Of a DNA stretch of 64,000 nt, positions 10,346-22,750 are shown one piece after another. The first letter of the stretch is position 1. Every line of letters begins with the position of its first letter. The notes beneath the pieces were generated by a model. That model was given only the letters and a program-made list of their open reading frames with translations, was not told the origin of the DNA and searched no databases. The DNA is taken from NCBI GenBank assembly GCA_900469965.1, contig UBZP01000024.1:123255-187254 (forward strand). Reading direction: 5' to 3'. Origin of the DNA: Hyphomicrobiales bacterium. GTDB lineage: Bacteria; Pseudomonadota; Alphaproteobacteria; Rhizobiales; Rhizobiaceae. Made by a program: the position numbers and the translations under genes.

Positions 10346-11791
10346 CTACGCGTTCAGCGCCCGCCCGTAGGCGTCCAGCACGCTCTCCTTCAGCGTTTCC
10401 GAAATCGTCGGATGCGGGAAGATCGTGTGCATCAGCTCTTCTTCCGTCGTCTCCAGGTTCATCGCGACGACGAAGCCCTGGATGAGTTCGGTCACTTCGG
10501 CGCCGACCAGATGCGCACCCAGAAGTTCGCCGGTCTTCTTGTCGAAGATCGTCTTGACCAGGCCCTGGTCCTCGCCGAGCGCGATCGCCTTGCCGTTGGC
10601 GACGAAGGGGAAGCGGCCGACGCGGATGTCGCGGCCCAGCTCCTTCGCCTTCGCCTCCGTCAGGCCCACCGAGGCGACCTGCGGGTGGCAATAGGTGCAG
10701 CCCGGGATCTTCAGCTTGTCCATCGGATGGACGTTGGGCAGACCCGCGATCTTCTCCACGCAGATCACCGCCTCGTGCTCGGCCTTGTGCGCCAGCATCG
10801 GCGGACCGGCGACGTCGCCGATCGCATAGATGCCCGGCACGTTGGTCTTGCCGTAGCCGTCGATGGCGATGAAGCCGCGGTCGGTCTTCACGCCCAGCGC
10901 CTCGAGCCCGATGTTCTCGATGTTGGCCTGGACGCCGACGGCCGAGATCATCCGGTCGGCGGTGATCGTCTCGACCTTGCCGTCCTTCATCTCGACATGG
11001 GCGGTGATGGAATTCGCGCCCTTCTCCACCTTGGTGACCTTGGCCTCCAGGTGGATCTTCATGCCCTGCTTTTCGAACTGCTTCTTGGCGAGTGCGGAGA
11101 TCTCCGCGTCCTCGACCGGCATCACCGTCTTCATCACCTCGACGACGGTGACATCAACGCCGAGCGTGCGGTAGAACGAGGCGAACTCGATGCCGATCGC
11201 GCCGGAGCCCATCACCAGCAGCGACTTCGGCATTTCCGCGGGCTTCATCGCCTCGAAGTAGGTCCAGATCAGCTTGCCGTCCGGCTCGATGCCCGGCAGC
11301 GCCCGCGGGCGCGCGCCGGTCGCGATGATGATGTGCTTGGCGGTGTAGGTGCCTTCCGGCAGCACGTTCTTCGGCAGCGGCGCCTGCGGCTCCACCGGCT
11401 TCTTCGACGGCTTGGAGACGACGATCTCGCCGGGCTTGGAGAGCTTCGCCTCGCCCCAGATGATGTCGACCTTGTTCTTCTTCATCAAAAAGCCGACGCC
11501 GCCGTTCATGCGCTCGGCGATGCCGCGCGACCGGGCGACGATCGCCTTCAGGTCCGGCGTCACGCTACCCTCGATCTTGATGCCGTAGTTGCCCGGGTGC
11601 TTGGCGTAGTGGAACACCTCCGCCGAGCGCAGCAGCGCCTTGGTCGGGATGCAGCCCCAGTTCGAGCAGATGCCGGCCAGGTGCTCCCGCTCGACGATGG
11701 CGGTCTTCAGGCCGAGCTGGGCGGCGCGGATCGCGGCAATGTAGCCGCCGGGACCCGAACCGATAACGATGACGTCGTAAGCATTCGCCAT
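10346..11791 (-). CDS. lpdA: Dihydrolipoyl dehydrogenase (E3)
   Basis: FAD enzyme that reoxidises dihydrolipoyl groups of the pyruvate dehydrogenase complex and reduces NAD. The 481 residues show the FAD motif GSGPGGYIAAIRAAQLG, redox-active Cys pair in CSNWGC (C-x4-C), NAD motif GSGAIGIEFA, and the C-terminal interface with HPTISE. It lies at the end of the pdh gene group, separated from pdhC by an SGNH hydrolase and a DUF465 gene, as in several rhizobia. The ATG MANAYDVIVIG was chosen over a GTG four codons upstream, where the purine-rich ribosome site would touch the start codon. Confidence 0.96.
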   Translation of the reverse strand: MANAYDVIVIGSGPGGYIAAIRAAQLGLKTAIVEREHLAGICSNWGCIPTKALLRSAEVFHYAKHPGNYGIKIEGSVTPDLKAIVARSRGIAERMNGGVGFLMKKNKVDIIWGEAKLSKPGEIVVSKPSKKPVEPQAPLPKNVLPEGTYTAKHIIIATGARPRALPGIEPDGKLIWTYFEAMKPAEMPKSLLVMGSGAIGIEFASFYRTLGVDVTVVEVMKTVMPVEDAEISALAKKQFEKQGMKIHLEAKVTKVEKGANSITAHVEMKDGKVETITADRMISAVGVQANIENIGLEALGVKTDRGFIAIDGYGKTNVPGIYAIGDVAGPPMLAHKAEHEAVICVEKIAGLPNVHPMDKLKIPGCTYCHPQVASVGLTEAKAKELGRDIRVGRFPFVANGKAIALGEDQGLVKTIFDKKTGELLGAHLVGAEVTELIQGFVVAMNLETTEEELMHTIFPHPTISETLKESVLDAYGRALNA

Positions 11792-11881
11792 GAGCGCTTC
11801 CACTCCTCTTTTCTCTTGCAGCGTTTCCCGTTTGCGAGAACCGCCTGTCGTCCTTGGAGGAGCGGAAGACGCCTTCCGTCC

Positions 11882-12142
11882 TCAGGGCTGCTCTTCGAAG
11901 GCCCCGAAGCGCCCGAGCAACCCGTAGATCTCATCCTTCAGCCGCATCCGCTCCTTGCGCATTTCCGTCATGCGAAAGTCGTCCACCGGCTCGATATCCG
12001 TCTCGGCCCGATGGATCGCCCGGTTCACCGCGTCATACGCGTCGGCAAGGCGGTTGAAGTGTCCATCGACCTCCCGCAGATGCCGGATTGCGCCGGCATA
12101 TTCGGGGAATTCCTCTGCCAGCTTGTGCGGGGTGTTCGACAT
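11882..12142 (-). CDS. YdcH family protein (DUF465)
   Basis: An 86-residue, highly charged, mostly helical protein of the YdcH/DUF465 family (EFPEYAGAIRHLREVDGHFNRL...FRMTEMRKERMRLKDEI). The function of the family is unknown; the heptad-like C-terminal half suggests a short coiled coil. The ATG is well supported by AAGGAGA eight bases upstream, which excludes the longer open frame. It sits between the SGNH hydrolase and lpdA on the same strand, probably in the pdh transcription unit. Confidence 0.87.
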   Translation of the reverse strand: MSNTPHKLAEEFPEYAGAIRHLREVDGHFNRLADAYDAVNRAIHRAETDIEPVDDFRMTEMRKERMRLKDEIYGLLGRFGAFEEQP

Positions 12143-12221
12143 GTCGCATCTCCTTTTTCGCGTCGATGCGACAAGCCTAGTCCCCAAGGACCTGCACTCC
12201 TTGATCCCCGTCAACCGGCCT

Positions 12222-12863
12222 CTAGAGCCCGAGCATCATGCGCACGACCGGCTCCAGCCCGCGGCCGATCGCGCGCGTGTTCTCGGCATTGAGATGCACG
12301 CCGTCGAGCGGCGACGTCTCTGCCACCGAGCCCGCGTCGAAGAAGCCGCAGCCCTTCTCGTCGGCCAGATCGGCATAGAGCGTCGCCAGCATCGCCGACT
12401 GCTCGACGCCGCCGGCAAACATCGCCGCAAACGCCGTGTTCGCCGTCTCGCAGATCGGCGGCGGCGCAACGATCAGGATCTCCGGCTGCTCGGTGTCGTC
12501 GAAGGACCAGGCGTGATGCCGCACGAGCGCCACCAGCCGCTCCATGCCCCGCATCGCGCCGAAGGCCGTGCCGCAGATCGCCGGCTTCATGTCGTTGACG
12601 CCGAGCATTATGATGACGAGGTCGATCGGGTCGTGGCTGTGCAGGATGGTCGGCAGGATGCGCGCACCGTTGCGATCGCAGTCGGCGAGGTTGTCGTCAT
12701 AGGCCGTGGTGCGGCCGTTCAGCCCCTCGGCGATCACCTGCACGCCCGGACCGAGCGCCTTGGCAAGCACGCTCGGCCAACGGTCCTCCAGCGCATGGCG
12801 CCCGAGCGTCTCCGCATCATAGCCCCAGGTGAGGCTGTCGCCGTAGCAGAGGACCGTCTTCAT
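12222..12863 (-). CDS. SGNH/GDSL-type hydrolase
   Basis: A 213-residue serine esterase/lipase of the SGNH clan. Block I is CYGDSLTWGY (nucleophile Ser10), block II Gly occurs in EGLNGRTT, block III is MLGVNDM (Asn) and block V is DGVHLNAE (Asp and His). No signal peptide is visible, so it is probably cytosolic; arylesterase-like homologues are common in rhizobia. It begins 15 bp after the pdhC stop, so it is likely co-transcribed with the pyruvate dehydrogenase genes, although its substrate has no evident link to them. Confidence 0.9.
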   Translation of the reverse strand: MKTVLCYGDSLTWGYDAETLGRHALEDRWPSVLAKALGPGVQVIAEGLNGRTTAYDDNLADCDRNGARILPTILHSHDPIDLVIIMLGVNDMKPAICGTAFGAMRGMERLVALVRHHAWSFDDTEQPEILIVAPPPICETANTAFAAMFAGGVEQSAMLATLYADLADEKGCGFFDAGSVAETSPLDGVHLNAENTRAIGRGLEPVVRMMLGL

Positions 12864-12878
12864 GGCCGAACCACTCCG

Positions 12879-14222
12879 TTAGACGAGCATCCCGATCGGG
12901 TTCTCGATATAGCGCTTGAAGGCCTGCAGCAGTTCCGCACCGAGCGCGCCGTCGACGCAGCGATGGTCGGTCGACAGCGTGACCGTCATCGCCTGGACGA
13001 TGACCATCTCGTTGTTCTTGACCACGACGCGCTGCTCGCCCGCGCCGACCGCGAGGATCGTCGCATGCGGCGGGTTGATGACGGCGGCGAAGTTCTTCAC
13101 GCCCATCATGCCCATGTTGGAGACCGAGGTCGTGCCGCCCTGGTATTCCTCCGGCTTCAGCTTGCGTTCCTTGGCGCGCTTGCCGAGGTCCTTCATCTCG
13201 TTGGAGATGGCCGACAGGCTCTTGGTCTCTGCGTGGCGGATGATCGGGGTGATCAGGCCGCCAGGGATCGAGACGGCGACGCCGACGTCGGAATGCTTGT
13301 GCTTGACCATCGCCTGTTCCGTCCAGGAGACGTTGGCGTCCGGCACATCCCTCAGCGCCAGCGCCATGGCCTTGATGACCATGTCGTTGACCGAGAGCTT
13401 GTAGGCCGGCTTGCCGTCCTTCTCGTGGGCGGCCGAATTCAGCTGCGCCCGCAGCGCCATCAGCGCGTCGAGCTCGCAATCGACCGAAACGTAGAAATGC
13501 GGCACGGTCTGCTTGGATTCCACCAGCCGGCGGGCGATCGTCTTGCGCATGCCGTCATGCGGCACGAGTTCGTAGGAGCCTTCCTCGAACAGCTTCAGGA
13601 CCGCATCGTCGGACACGCCCTTCGCCAGCGGTGCGGCAGGCGCAGCAGCGGCGGCAGCAGGCGTTGCCGCCTTCTTCGCGCCACCGCCCGAAACGGCAGC
13701 CTCGACGTCGGCCTTGACCACGCGGCCGTGCGGGCCGGAGCCGGCAACGGCCGAAATGTCGATCCCGGCTTCCTTCGCGAGACGGCGGGCCAGCGGCGAG
13801 GAGAAGGTGCGGTTGCCGTCAGCCTTGGCTGCGGGAGCAGCCGCGGCCGGCGCCGACGGTGCCGGAGCCGATGCAGCCTCGGTCTTTGCGGCAGGCGCGG
13901 GGGCGGCGGCCGGAGCCGCCTCCGCCCTCGGCGCCGGGGCAGCGCCGCCAGCACCGCTCGCAGCCGCCTTCACGTCCTCGCCATCGGCGGCCAGAACCGC
14001 GATCAGCGAATTGACCTTCACGCCCTCGGTGCCGGCCGGAACGACGATCTTGGCGACGACGCCTTCGTCGACGGCCTCGACTTCCATCGTCGCCTTGTCG
14101 GTCTCGATCTCGGCGATCACATCGCCGGACTTGACGGTGTCACCTTCCTTCACGAGCCACTTGGAGAGATTGCCCTCCTCCATGGTCGGCGAAAGGGCAG
14201 GCATGGTGATGTTGATCGGCAT
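12879..14222 (-). CDS. pdhC: Dihydrolipoamide acetyltransferase, pyruvate dehydrogenase E2
   Basis: Core acetyltransferase of the pyruvate dehydrogenase complex, 447 residues. One N-terminal lipoyl domain (lipoyl-Lys in [13 protein letters not shown] near 40-50), a long Ala/Pro linker, a peripheral-subunit-binding domain ([19 protein letters not shown] near 140-175) and the catalytic domain with DHRCVDG close to the end. The gene follows pdhB by 15 bp. With one lipoyl domain here and another on PdhB, the complex has two lipoyl carriers per E1-beta/E2 pair. Confidence 0.97.
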   Translation of the reverse strand: MPINITMPALSPTMEEGNLSKWLVKEGDTVKSGDVIAEIETDKATMEVEAVDEGVVAKIVVPAGTEGVKVNSLIAVLAADGEDVKAAASGAGGAAPAPRAEAAPAAAPAPAAKTEAASAPAPSAPAAAAPAAKADGNRTFSSPLARRLAKEAGIDISAVAGSGPHGRVVKADVEAAVSGGGAKKAATPAAAAAAPAAPLAKGVSDDAVLKLFEEGSYELVPHDGMRKTIARRLVESKQTVPHFYVSVDCELDALMALRAQLNSAAHEKDGKPAYKLSVNDMVIKAMALALRDVPDANVSWTEQAMVKHKHSDVGVAVSIPGGLITPIIRHAETKSLSAISNEMKDLGKRAKERKLKPEEYQGGTTSVSNMGMMGVKNFAAVINPPHATILAVGAGEQRVVVKNNEMVIVQAMTVTLSTDHRCVDGALGAELLQAFKRYIENPIGMLV

Positions 14223-14237
14223 GTCTGCGCCCTCCCG

Positions 14238-15635
<1,398 letters not shown>

Positions 15636-15654
15636 GGTGTTTCCTCCGCCCGGA

Positions 15655-16701
15655 TCAGATCAGAATGTCGGTGTAGAGCTCGGATACGTCCGGCTCCGGA
15701 TCGGACTGGGCAAAATCGGCGGAGTCGGCGACGACGTCGCGGACGTCCTTGTCGATCTGCTTCAACTCGTCCTCGGAGGCCCACTTCTTCTCCAGAAGGC
15801 GGGCGCGGACCTGCTCGATCGGATCATGCTCGGAGCGCATCTTCTGCACTTCGTCCTTGGAGCGGTACTTCGCCGGGTCCGACATGGAATGACCGCGGTA
15901 GCGATAGGTGAGCATCTCGAGGATGATCGGCCCCTTGCCCGAACGGCAATGCTCGACGGCCTCGTCGGCTGCAGCCTTGACCGCGCGCACGTCCATGCCG
16001 TCGACCTGGTAGCCGGGGATGTTGAAGGAGGCGCCGCGCTGGGAGAAGTCGGTCTGCGCCGAGGCGCGCGAGACGGCGGTGCCCATGGCGTAGCGGTTGT
16101 TCTCGATGATGTAGATGACCGGCAGCTTCCACAGCGCCGCCATGTTGAAGCTCTCGTAGACCTGGCCCTGGTTGGCCGCGCCGTCGCCGAAATAGGCGAG
16201 CGAGACGTTGTCGTTGCCGCGGTAGCGGTTGGCGAAGGCGAGCCCGGTGCCGAGCGAGACCTGCGCGCCGACGATGCCGTGGCCGCCGTAGAAGTGCTTC
16301 TCCTTGGAGAACATGTGCATGGAGCCGCCCTTGCCCTTGGAAAGGCCGCCGCGGCGTCCGGTCAGTTCCGCCATCACGCCGCGCGCACTCATGCCGCAGG
16401 CCAGCATGTGGCCGTGGTCACGGTAGCCGGTGATGACCTGGTCGCCTTCCTTCAGCGCCATCTGCATGCCGACGACGACCGCTTCCTGGCCGATGTAGAG
16501 GTGACAGAAGCCGCCGATGAAGCCCATGCCGTAGAGCTGGCCGGCCTTCTCCTCGAAACGCCGGATCAGCAGCATTTCGCGGTAGGCATTCAGATCCTGG
16601 TCCTTGGAAAATTCGACGATGGTGCCGCCGTTGAAGTCTTTCTTGACAGGCTTTGCCGCTGATTTGCGGCTCGATACGGTCGCGGTCTTGCGCGGAGCCA
16701 T
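15655..16701 (-). CDS. pdhA: Pyruvate dehydrogenase E1 alpha subunit
   Basis: Thiamine-diphosphate-binding subunit that decarboxylates pyruvate with PdhB. The 348 residues show [19 protein letters not shown] and the TPP motif [20 protein letters not shown]...IIENN, plus the phosphorylation-loop-like [15 protein letters not shown]. The N-terminal 20 residues are basic and Lys/Ser-rich. It is first in pdhA-pdhB-pdhC. The 149-bp upstream gap holds two AT-rich dyads that may be control sites. Confidence 0.97.
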   Translation of the reverse strand: MAPRKTATVSSRKSAAKPVKKDFNGGTIVEFSKDQDLNAYREMLLIRRFEEKAGQLYGMGFIGGFCHLYIGQEAVVVGMQMALKEGDQVITGYRDHGHMLACGMSARGVMAELTGRRGGLSKGKGGSMHMFSKEKHFYGGHGIVGAQVSLGTGLAFANRYRGNDNVSLAYFGDGAANQGQVYESFNMAALWKLPVIYIIENNRYAMGTAVSRASAQTDFSQRGASFNIPGYQVDGMDVRAVKAAADEAVEHCRSGKGPIILEMLTYRYRGHSMSDPAKYRSKDEVQKMRSEHDPIEQVRARLLEKKWASEDELKQIDKDVRDVVADSADFAQSDPEPDVSELYTDILI

Positions 16702-16771
16702 ACAATCCTCCCCGAGTTTCTGCCTTTGGCGGCAACATAGGGGAAGAAAGCGACCTCAGCAATGCCATAAA

Positions 16772-16817
16772 TGCATGGCTCACATTCGTGCTAAATAATT
16801 GAAATTATTCAATTATT
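16772..16817 (-). promoter_or_regulatory. AT-rich dyads upstream of pdhA
   Basis: Two inverted repeats lie 70-115 bp upstream of the pdhA start: GCCAT-6 bp-ATGGC (about 16774-16789) and a perfect 10-bp AT-only-like dyad with arms 16794-16803 and 16808-16817 around ATTA. Local composition is far lower in GC than the flanking genes. The position suits the pdh promoter and operators; a hairpin ending the ftsB transcript is the alternative, but no T run follows on the minus strand. Confidence 0.4.
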
Positions 16818-16850
16818 TAAAATTAACCCATTTTCGGTTAATCGCCTCGA

Positions 16851-17159
16851 TCAGTGAAAAATCACGATCTCGTCGGCTCTCGACATGTTCAGCGCGAAGC
16901 GCGCCTTCTCGTCCAGCATGTCCCGTTCCAGCGACCCGTCGCTCATCAGCGACACCTCGCGCTCCAGCCGCTTCCGCTCCTCGATGAGCACGTCGAGCTT
17001 CGCCTGCCGGGTCACGCGCGTGCGCTCGAACTTCTCCATCGCCCGCAGGCCGAAGTCGCCGTGGACGGAATGATAGCTGAAATAGGACAGAAAGGCGATG
17101 GTGATCGCTGGAACGATGAAACGGCCGAGCCGGCGCTTCTTATGATGCTTGGTCCACAT
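16851..17159 (-). CDS. ftsB: Septum formation initiator FtsB/DivIC family protein
   Basis: A 102-residue bitopic division protein: a short basic cytoplasmic N-terminus (MWTKHHKKRRLGR), one transmembrane helix (FIVPAITIAFLSYFSYHSVHG), then a periplasmic coiled coil (ERTRVTRQAKLDVLIEERKRLEREV) ending in the conserved DEKARFALNMSRADEIVIF. In the divisome FtsB pairs with FtsL and FtsQ. Its place between eno and the pdh operon is usual for alphaproteobacteria. The ATG at MWTKHHK is preferred; upstream codons run into repeat DNA. Confidence 0.92.
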   Translation of the reverse strand: MWTKHHKKRRLGRFIVPAITIAFLSYFSYHSVHGDFGLRAMEKFERTRVTRQAKLDVLIEERKRLEREVSLMSDGSLERDMLDEKARFALNMSRADEIVIFH

Positions 17160-17261
17160 GGAAAGGTCCCGATACGCAGTACGGGACCACTCTAGTCGCG
17201 ATCGGTTAACCGAGCGTTGACCATGTGGGAATTGGGAGACGGCCTGCCTGCCGGAGCATTC

Positions 17262-17455
17262 GCCCCTCATCCGCCCTGCCGGGCACCTTCTTTCCGCAAG
17301 CGGGGCGAAGGAACAACGTGGCGATGCGGCGCCGGCTCCCCTGCGTGGAGCAGAGGGTGCTGCTGGCCTGACCCGAACGATGGAGAAGAGGGAAAATCGC
17401 AGCTCGGGCCGCGTCCCCTCTCCCCGCCTGCGGGGAGAGGGTCAGGGTGAGGGGC
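17262..17455. repeat. Two-hairpin mosaic repeat, type B, copy 2
   Basis: Second copy of the element at 10171-10306, in the same orientation: starts GCCCCTCATCCGCC, ends GGGTGAGGGGC, giving perfect 8-bp inverted ends GCCCCTCA/TGAGGGGC. The first internal hairpin is degraded (CCTTCTTTCCGC...GCGAAGG), the last is intact (CCCTCTCCCC/GGGGAGAGGG with a CGCCTGC-type loop). The middle about 100 bp is unlike copy 1. It occupies most of the 324-bp gap between eno and ftsB, where no gene is seen. Confidence 0.75.
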
Positions 17456-17483
17456 GGACGCCTCACCCGCAAGGGTCGGCGTC

Positions 17484-18794
<1,311 letters not shown>

Positions 18795-18795
18795 C

Positions 18796-18820
18796 TAATC
18801 GATTAAAAGCTCTTAATCGA
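18796..18820 (-). promoter_or_regulatory. Candidate LacI-family operator upstream of eno
   Basis: A 10-bp perfect palindrome TAATCGATTA (18796-18805) with the central CG typical of LacI/GalR operators is followed by a matching half TTAATCGA (18813-18820), giving an 8-bp inverted repeat with a 6-bp spacer. It lies 38-62 bp upstream of the eno start. Rhizobial LacI-type regulators of central carbon metabolism (PckR/CceR group) are known to control eno; assigning this site to such a protein is inference. Confidence 0.5.
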
Positions 18821-18900
18821 AGCGGACGGAATTGCAAGCGCGCCGTCTCCGGCTAGCCGAGCCTTGTGACACCATCGTGATGGCGGTGCCACGGTGCCGC

Positions 18901-19740
18901 TCAGCCCTTGGCGACGGCGTCGAAGGCGAGCAGCTTTTCCAGAAGCCGGGGCATGTCCTTCAGCGGCACCATGTTCGGCCCGTCGGAAGGCGCATTGTCC
19001 GGATCCTCGTGCGTCTCGATGAAGACGCCGGCGACGCCGACGGCGACCGCCGCCCGCGCCAGCGTCTCGACGAACTCGCGCTGGCCGCCGGAGGAGCCGC
19101 CCTGCCCGCCCGGCTGCTGCACGGAGTGGGTGGCGTCAAAGACGACCGGCGCGCCGAGCGAGGCCATGATCGGCAGCGAACGCATGTCGGAGACGAGCGT
19201 GTTGTAGCCGAAGGAGGCGCCGCGCTCGCACAGAAGTACGTTCGGGTTGCCGCTGGCGGTGAACTTCGCCAGCACGTTCTTCATGTCCCAGGGCGCCAGG
19301 AACTGTCCCTTCTTGACGTTGATGACGCGCCCGGTCTTGGCGGCGGCGACGAGCAGGTCCGTCTGGCGCGACAGGAAGGCCGGGATCTGCAGGACGTCCA
19401 CGGTCGGCGCCACCAGCGCGCACTGTTCCTCGGTGTGGATGTCGGTCAGGACCGGAAAGCCGAATTCCTTCTTCAGGTCGGCGAAGACCTCCATCGACTT
19501 CTCCAGGCCGATGCCGCGCTTGCCCGACAGCGAAGTGCGGTTGGCCTTGTCGTAGGACGACTTGTAGACCAGCCCGATGCCGAGCTTGCCGCACAGTTCC
19601 TTCAGCGTGCCGGCGATCATGAAGGCATGGTCGCGCGTCTCCATCTGGCAGGGACCGGCGATCAGCGTCAGCCGCTCCTTCTGCGAGAACGTGACCTTGC
19701 CCTTGCCTTCTCCGGCGGTGACGACTGCATTGGTTTCCAT
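18901..19740 (-). CDS. kdsA: 3-deoxy-D-manno-octulosonate-8-phosphate synthase
   Basis: Condenses arabinose 5-phosphate with phosphoenolpyruvate to make Kdo-8-P for lipopolysaccharide. The 279-residue protein shows [69 protein letters not shown] and [12 protein letters not shown]. The ATG METNAVV is chosen for the GGAG seven bases upstream and family length. It starts one base after the stop of the VOC gene, so the two are probably co-transcribed. Confidence 0.97.
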   Translation of the reverse strand: METNAVVTAGEGKGKVTFSQKERLTLIAGPCQMETRDHAFMIAGTLKELCGKLGIGLVYKSSYDKANRTSLSGKRGIGLEKSMEVFADLKKEFGFPVLTDIHTEEQCALVAPTVDVLQIPAFLSRQTDLLVAAAKTGRVINVKKGQFLAPWDMKNVLAKFTASGNPNVLLCERGASFGYNTLVSDMRSLPIMASLGAPVVFDATHSVQQPGGQGGSSGGQREFVETLARAAVAVGVAGVFIETHEDPDNAPSDGPNMVPLKDMPRLLEKLLAFDAVAKG

Positions 19741-19741
19741 G

Positions 19742-20632
19742 TCATTCTCCAAAGACGAAAAGGGCACCCTGCCCCGGTGCGGCCGGGACGATCAGGCGCC
19801 CGCCGCGTTCCACGAATTCGATGCCGTTGCCCTCCAGGTGGCGGCGGCAATGGCCGAGGTCCTTCACCCGGAACACGACGGCCTCTCCCTTCAGGCCGCG
19901 ATCGGCCGACGTAGGCTCGATGCCATAGAAGCCCCGCATCCCGGCGAAATTGAGCACGCTGATGCGACCGCGCGGCGTATCCACGCTCATGCCGAACGAA
20001 TGCGCCTCGACCGCGCGTTCATCGGCCGCAGCCTGCAGGAGATACTGGAAATCGGTCGGGTTCTGCTCCGACAGCACGACCTCCGAAAGCGCCACGGCGC
20101 CATTGGCATGCGCCTCGAGCGTCGCGCGGTCGGACGGAAGGGCCACGACCCGCTGCGAGGAGAAGAAGAAGAAATCGGGCGAGCGCAGGTCGGCTGCGAA
20201 GGCGAGCCGGAAGCTGCCGGTGGCGCTGCTGCCGTCCGGCAGAAGCATGTCTCTTGAAAACGCCAGCATCTCCCCGCCCGAAAGTCCCTCTGCCCGATAG
20301 CGGGCGTCGTCCTCGTGCGCATCGTCGGTCGCCATGGCGATGGCCGAAAAGCCGTCGTCCCCGCGGCGGAAGCGGAAGGCCTGGTCGCGGGAAACGAAGA
20401 CGTTGCCGGCCCTAGCTGCCGCCTCGCATTCTTCCCGGTTGGCGATCCCGAGCGGTTCCAGGTAGCTGCCGTCGCCGAGGAACACGCAGCAGTTCTCGGT
20501 CCCGACGGGATGGCGCGCATCGGGGGCGACGGTGAACCCCAGCAGGGTCAGCCGCGCCCGCGCCGTTGCGATTTCGCAGACCGGCAGGACCAGGTGATCG
20601 ATCGGACGCGCTGTCCTGGGCTTCGCACTCAT
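19742..20632 (-). CDS. VOC family (glyoxalase-like) protein
   Basis: A 296-residue protein of the glyoxalase-like VOC fold ([53 protein letters not shown] at the N-terminus). This corresponds to the Glyoxalase_3-like group, of unknown substrate. A C-terminal second module ([30 protein letters not shown]) completes the paired beta-alpha-beta units. It directly precedes kdsA. Whether the pairing has meaning for Kdo synthesis is not evident. Confidence 0.75.
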   Translation of the reverse strand: MSAKPRTARPIDHLVLPVCEIATARARLTLLGFTVAPDARHPVGTENCCVFLGDGSYLEPLGIANREECEAAARAGNVFVSRDQAFRFRRGDDGFSAIAMATDDAHEDDARYRAEGLSGGEMLAFSRDMLLPDGSSATGSFRLAFAADLRSPDFFFFSSQRVVALPSDRATLEAHANGAVALSEVVLSEQNPTDFQYLLQAAADERAVEAHSFGMSVDTPRGRISVLNFAGMRGFYGIEPTSADRGLKGEAVVFRVKDLGHCRRHLEGNGIEFVERGGRLIVPAAPGQGALFVFGE

Positions 20633-20992
20633 GAAGGTGATCCGGGCTCATCCATGGGCCGTGCTTTGCCCTTTTTGGGACCGTATTGCAAGGGCGGCGC
20701 GCACAGGCGTACCCCGGCGCGAAAAAGCAACCGCTAAAATACCCTAACGGCAGGTTCCAGAACGGCTTCAATGGCCGAAAAAAGCTGTTGATTACCCGCA
20801 GTTGCCCTGATCGGCACGCTGTCCCGTTTTGACAATTTTGCCGCGAGCGTCTTTTCTGCTCGCCAACGGACAGGCAGTGGGCTGACTGTGCGAACAGGCA
20901 GGAATACGGAAGCAAATGCGCAATGCGTGACCCTTGGGGCGGGTGGCGGATTGCCGGATATTTTGACGTCGCCCGGGGGCTGAGGGATGGTC
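20633..20992. other. 360-bp divergent intergenic region
   Basis: Separates the minus-strand VOC/kdsA/eno block from the plus-strand block starting with the coiled-coil gene. I see no gene. A TTGACA at 20829-20834 has a poor TTTTCT at 17-bp spacing, so a sigma-70-type promoter for the plus-strand gene is possible but weak. Confidence 0.4.
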
Positions 20993-22555
20993 ATGAACCT
21001 TTTTCGTCGTAGTGAGGACAATCGCATCATCCATGCGAACCGTCCGGGATCCGGCTACGTCCCGGACGGGCTTGCCACAAGCGGTCCCGCAACGCCGTCC
21101 GCCGATCCGTCCGTGCCCGCAGTGTCGGCCGATCCGCTCGACTTCGAGGCATTCGGCCTGGCGCTCGAGGAAAGCAAGCAGTCCTCCGAAGAACTCGTCT
21201 CCACCCTCGCCCTGGTGCAGGACCGCGTATCGACGCTGGTCACTGGCCATGCGCGCCTGTTGTCGGAAGTGGGCGGGCTGCGGTCGGAATGCAACCGCCT
21301 CGGCTCGCTCCTGGAACACGAGACCGGTGCGCGCAAACGTTTCGAGCAGGACAACAGCCGGCTGACGTCCGACAACAAGGAAGTGCGCGCGAACAACGCC
21401 CAGTTGCGCGTCGAGATCGATGCGATAAGGCAGGAGTTCGTCAAGCTCCAGGCGCTGCACGGGGTGACCTGCGAGGAACTCTCGATCGTGGAAATGCGTC
21501 TGGCCGACGCCGAACGCGAGATGTCCGACAGGAGCAGCCAGTTCGACGAGGCGAACGCGCTGATGAAGCGCACGCAGAAGGAGCTCGAGGTTCGCAGCCG
21601 CGAACTCGCGGCGCTGCGGGAAAAGTTCGACGTCGAATCGACGGCCCATCAGTTGCTGATCGAGACCTCGCGCCGGGAGACCGCCGCCCAGGCGCGCGAG
21701 ATGACCCGCCTCAACGAGGAAAAGAGCCAGCTGAAGAACACGCTGTCCCAGCAGGAGACCCTCGTCCGCAGCCTGCAGGCGAGCGTTGCCGGCCTGCGCC
21801 AGGAGATCACCGTCCTGGAGGAGAAGAACCGCAACCTCGAGGAAGAGCTGGAGGGCGTCCAGAACGCGACCGCGCTGCAGATCGCCCATATGAACACGCG
21901 CCAGGAGGCGATCGGCTCCAAGGCCGAGCTGGCGGAGAAGCTGCTGGCGACGGCCAATGGCCGCAACCGCATGACCGACGAGGAACTGCGCACGACCCGC
22001 GCGGAACTGAAGCGCCTGAAGAGCGAGATGCAGTCGACGACTGCACGCGCCGAACGGCTGGCCGACGAACTTGCCCGCGCCCGTGCGGCCGGCGGCGAGA
22101 GCGAGAATGCGCGCCGCGAACTGGCCATGCAGCATAGCGAACTCGTGCTGAAGCTGCGCGAATACGAAGGCGTGCGCAACCAGCGCGATCGCGACTGGGA
22201 GGAAGCGCGCCGGGACATGGAGACGCGCGCGGAATCGGATCGCCACGAGATCAGCCAGCTGCGGACGAGCCTGGAGATCGCCAAGTCGGAGATCCGGCAG
22301 CTTCGCACCGACCGGGCGATCCTGACGGGGCAGCTGGAGGCCGCCCGCGGCGACCGCGCCGGCGCCGCCCCGGCGCCTCGCCACCAGGACGGCGATCTCG
22401 AATCCGTGCTGTCGGTGTCCCGGACCGGGGCGTCGCAGCCGATCATCGATATCTCGGAGAATTCCCTGCGCGGCCGGGCCGCGCCGGGTGACACATCCCC
22501 AATCGGCGACAGGCTGCAGACGATGGATGTCAGCGAGTTGCCGCCGGCTGAGTGA
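20993..22555 (+). CDS. Long coiled-coil protein of unknown function
   Basis: A 520-residue protein. After a basic N-terminus (MNLFRRSEDNR) and a Pro/Ser-rich stretch to about 45, residues about 55-440 form an almost unbroken heptad-rich coiled coil, dense in Glu, Arg, Leu and Ala; the last 80 residues are low-complexity and acidic. No signal peptide, membrane helix or ATP-binding motif is visible, so it is probably a cytosolic structural or scaffold protein; homologues tend to be labelled chromosome-segregation-like only because of the coiled coil. The second ATG was chosen because GAGGGA lies five to six bases before it. Function not recognised. Confidence 0.8.
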   Translation: MNLFRRSEDNRIIHANRPGSGYVPDGLATSGPATPSADPSVPAVSADPLDFEAFGLALEESKQSSEELVSTLALVQDRVSTLVTGHARLLSEVGGLRSECNRLGSLLEHETGARKRFEQDNSRLTSDNKEVRANNAQLRVEIDAIRQEFVKLQALHGVTCEELSIVEMRLADAEREMSDRSSQFDEANALMKRTQKELEVRSRELAALREKFDVESTAHQLLIETSRRETAAQAREMTRLNEEKSQLKNTLSQQETLVRSLQASVAGLRQEITVLEEKNRNLEEELEGVQNATALQIAHMNTRQEAIGSKAELAEKLLATANGRNRMTDEELRTTRAELKRLKSEMQSTTARAERLADELARARAAGGESENARRELAMQHSELVLKLREYEGVRNQRDRDWEEARRDMETRAESDRHEISQLRTSLEIAKSEIRQLRTDRAILTGQLEAARGDRAGAAPAPRHQDGDLESVLSVSRTGASQPIIDISENSLRGRAAPGDTSPIGDRLQTMDVSELPPAE

Positions 22556-22750
22556 AGCCAGCCGGATTGCCGGTGGGGGACATGACGTCCTCCGCCGGCA
22601 AGGCCGTTTCCACGTCGCCCGCCGGCCGTGATCGACCGGCGGGCGATTTCGCCGGAATAATCCGGCCGCTTCAAACGTGAGAGCGACAGGCCTTGGCCGA
22701 TCCCGGGCCTCGAGGCCCTGACACAATGAAGAACGGCGACGGGCACGGAC

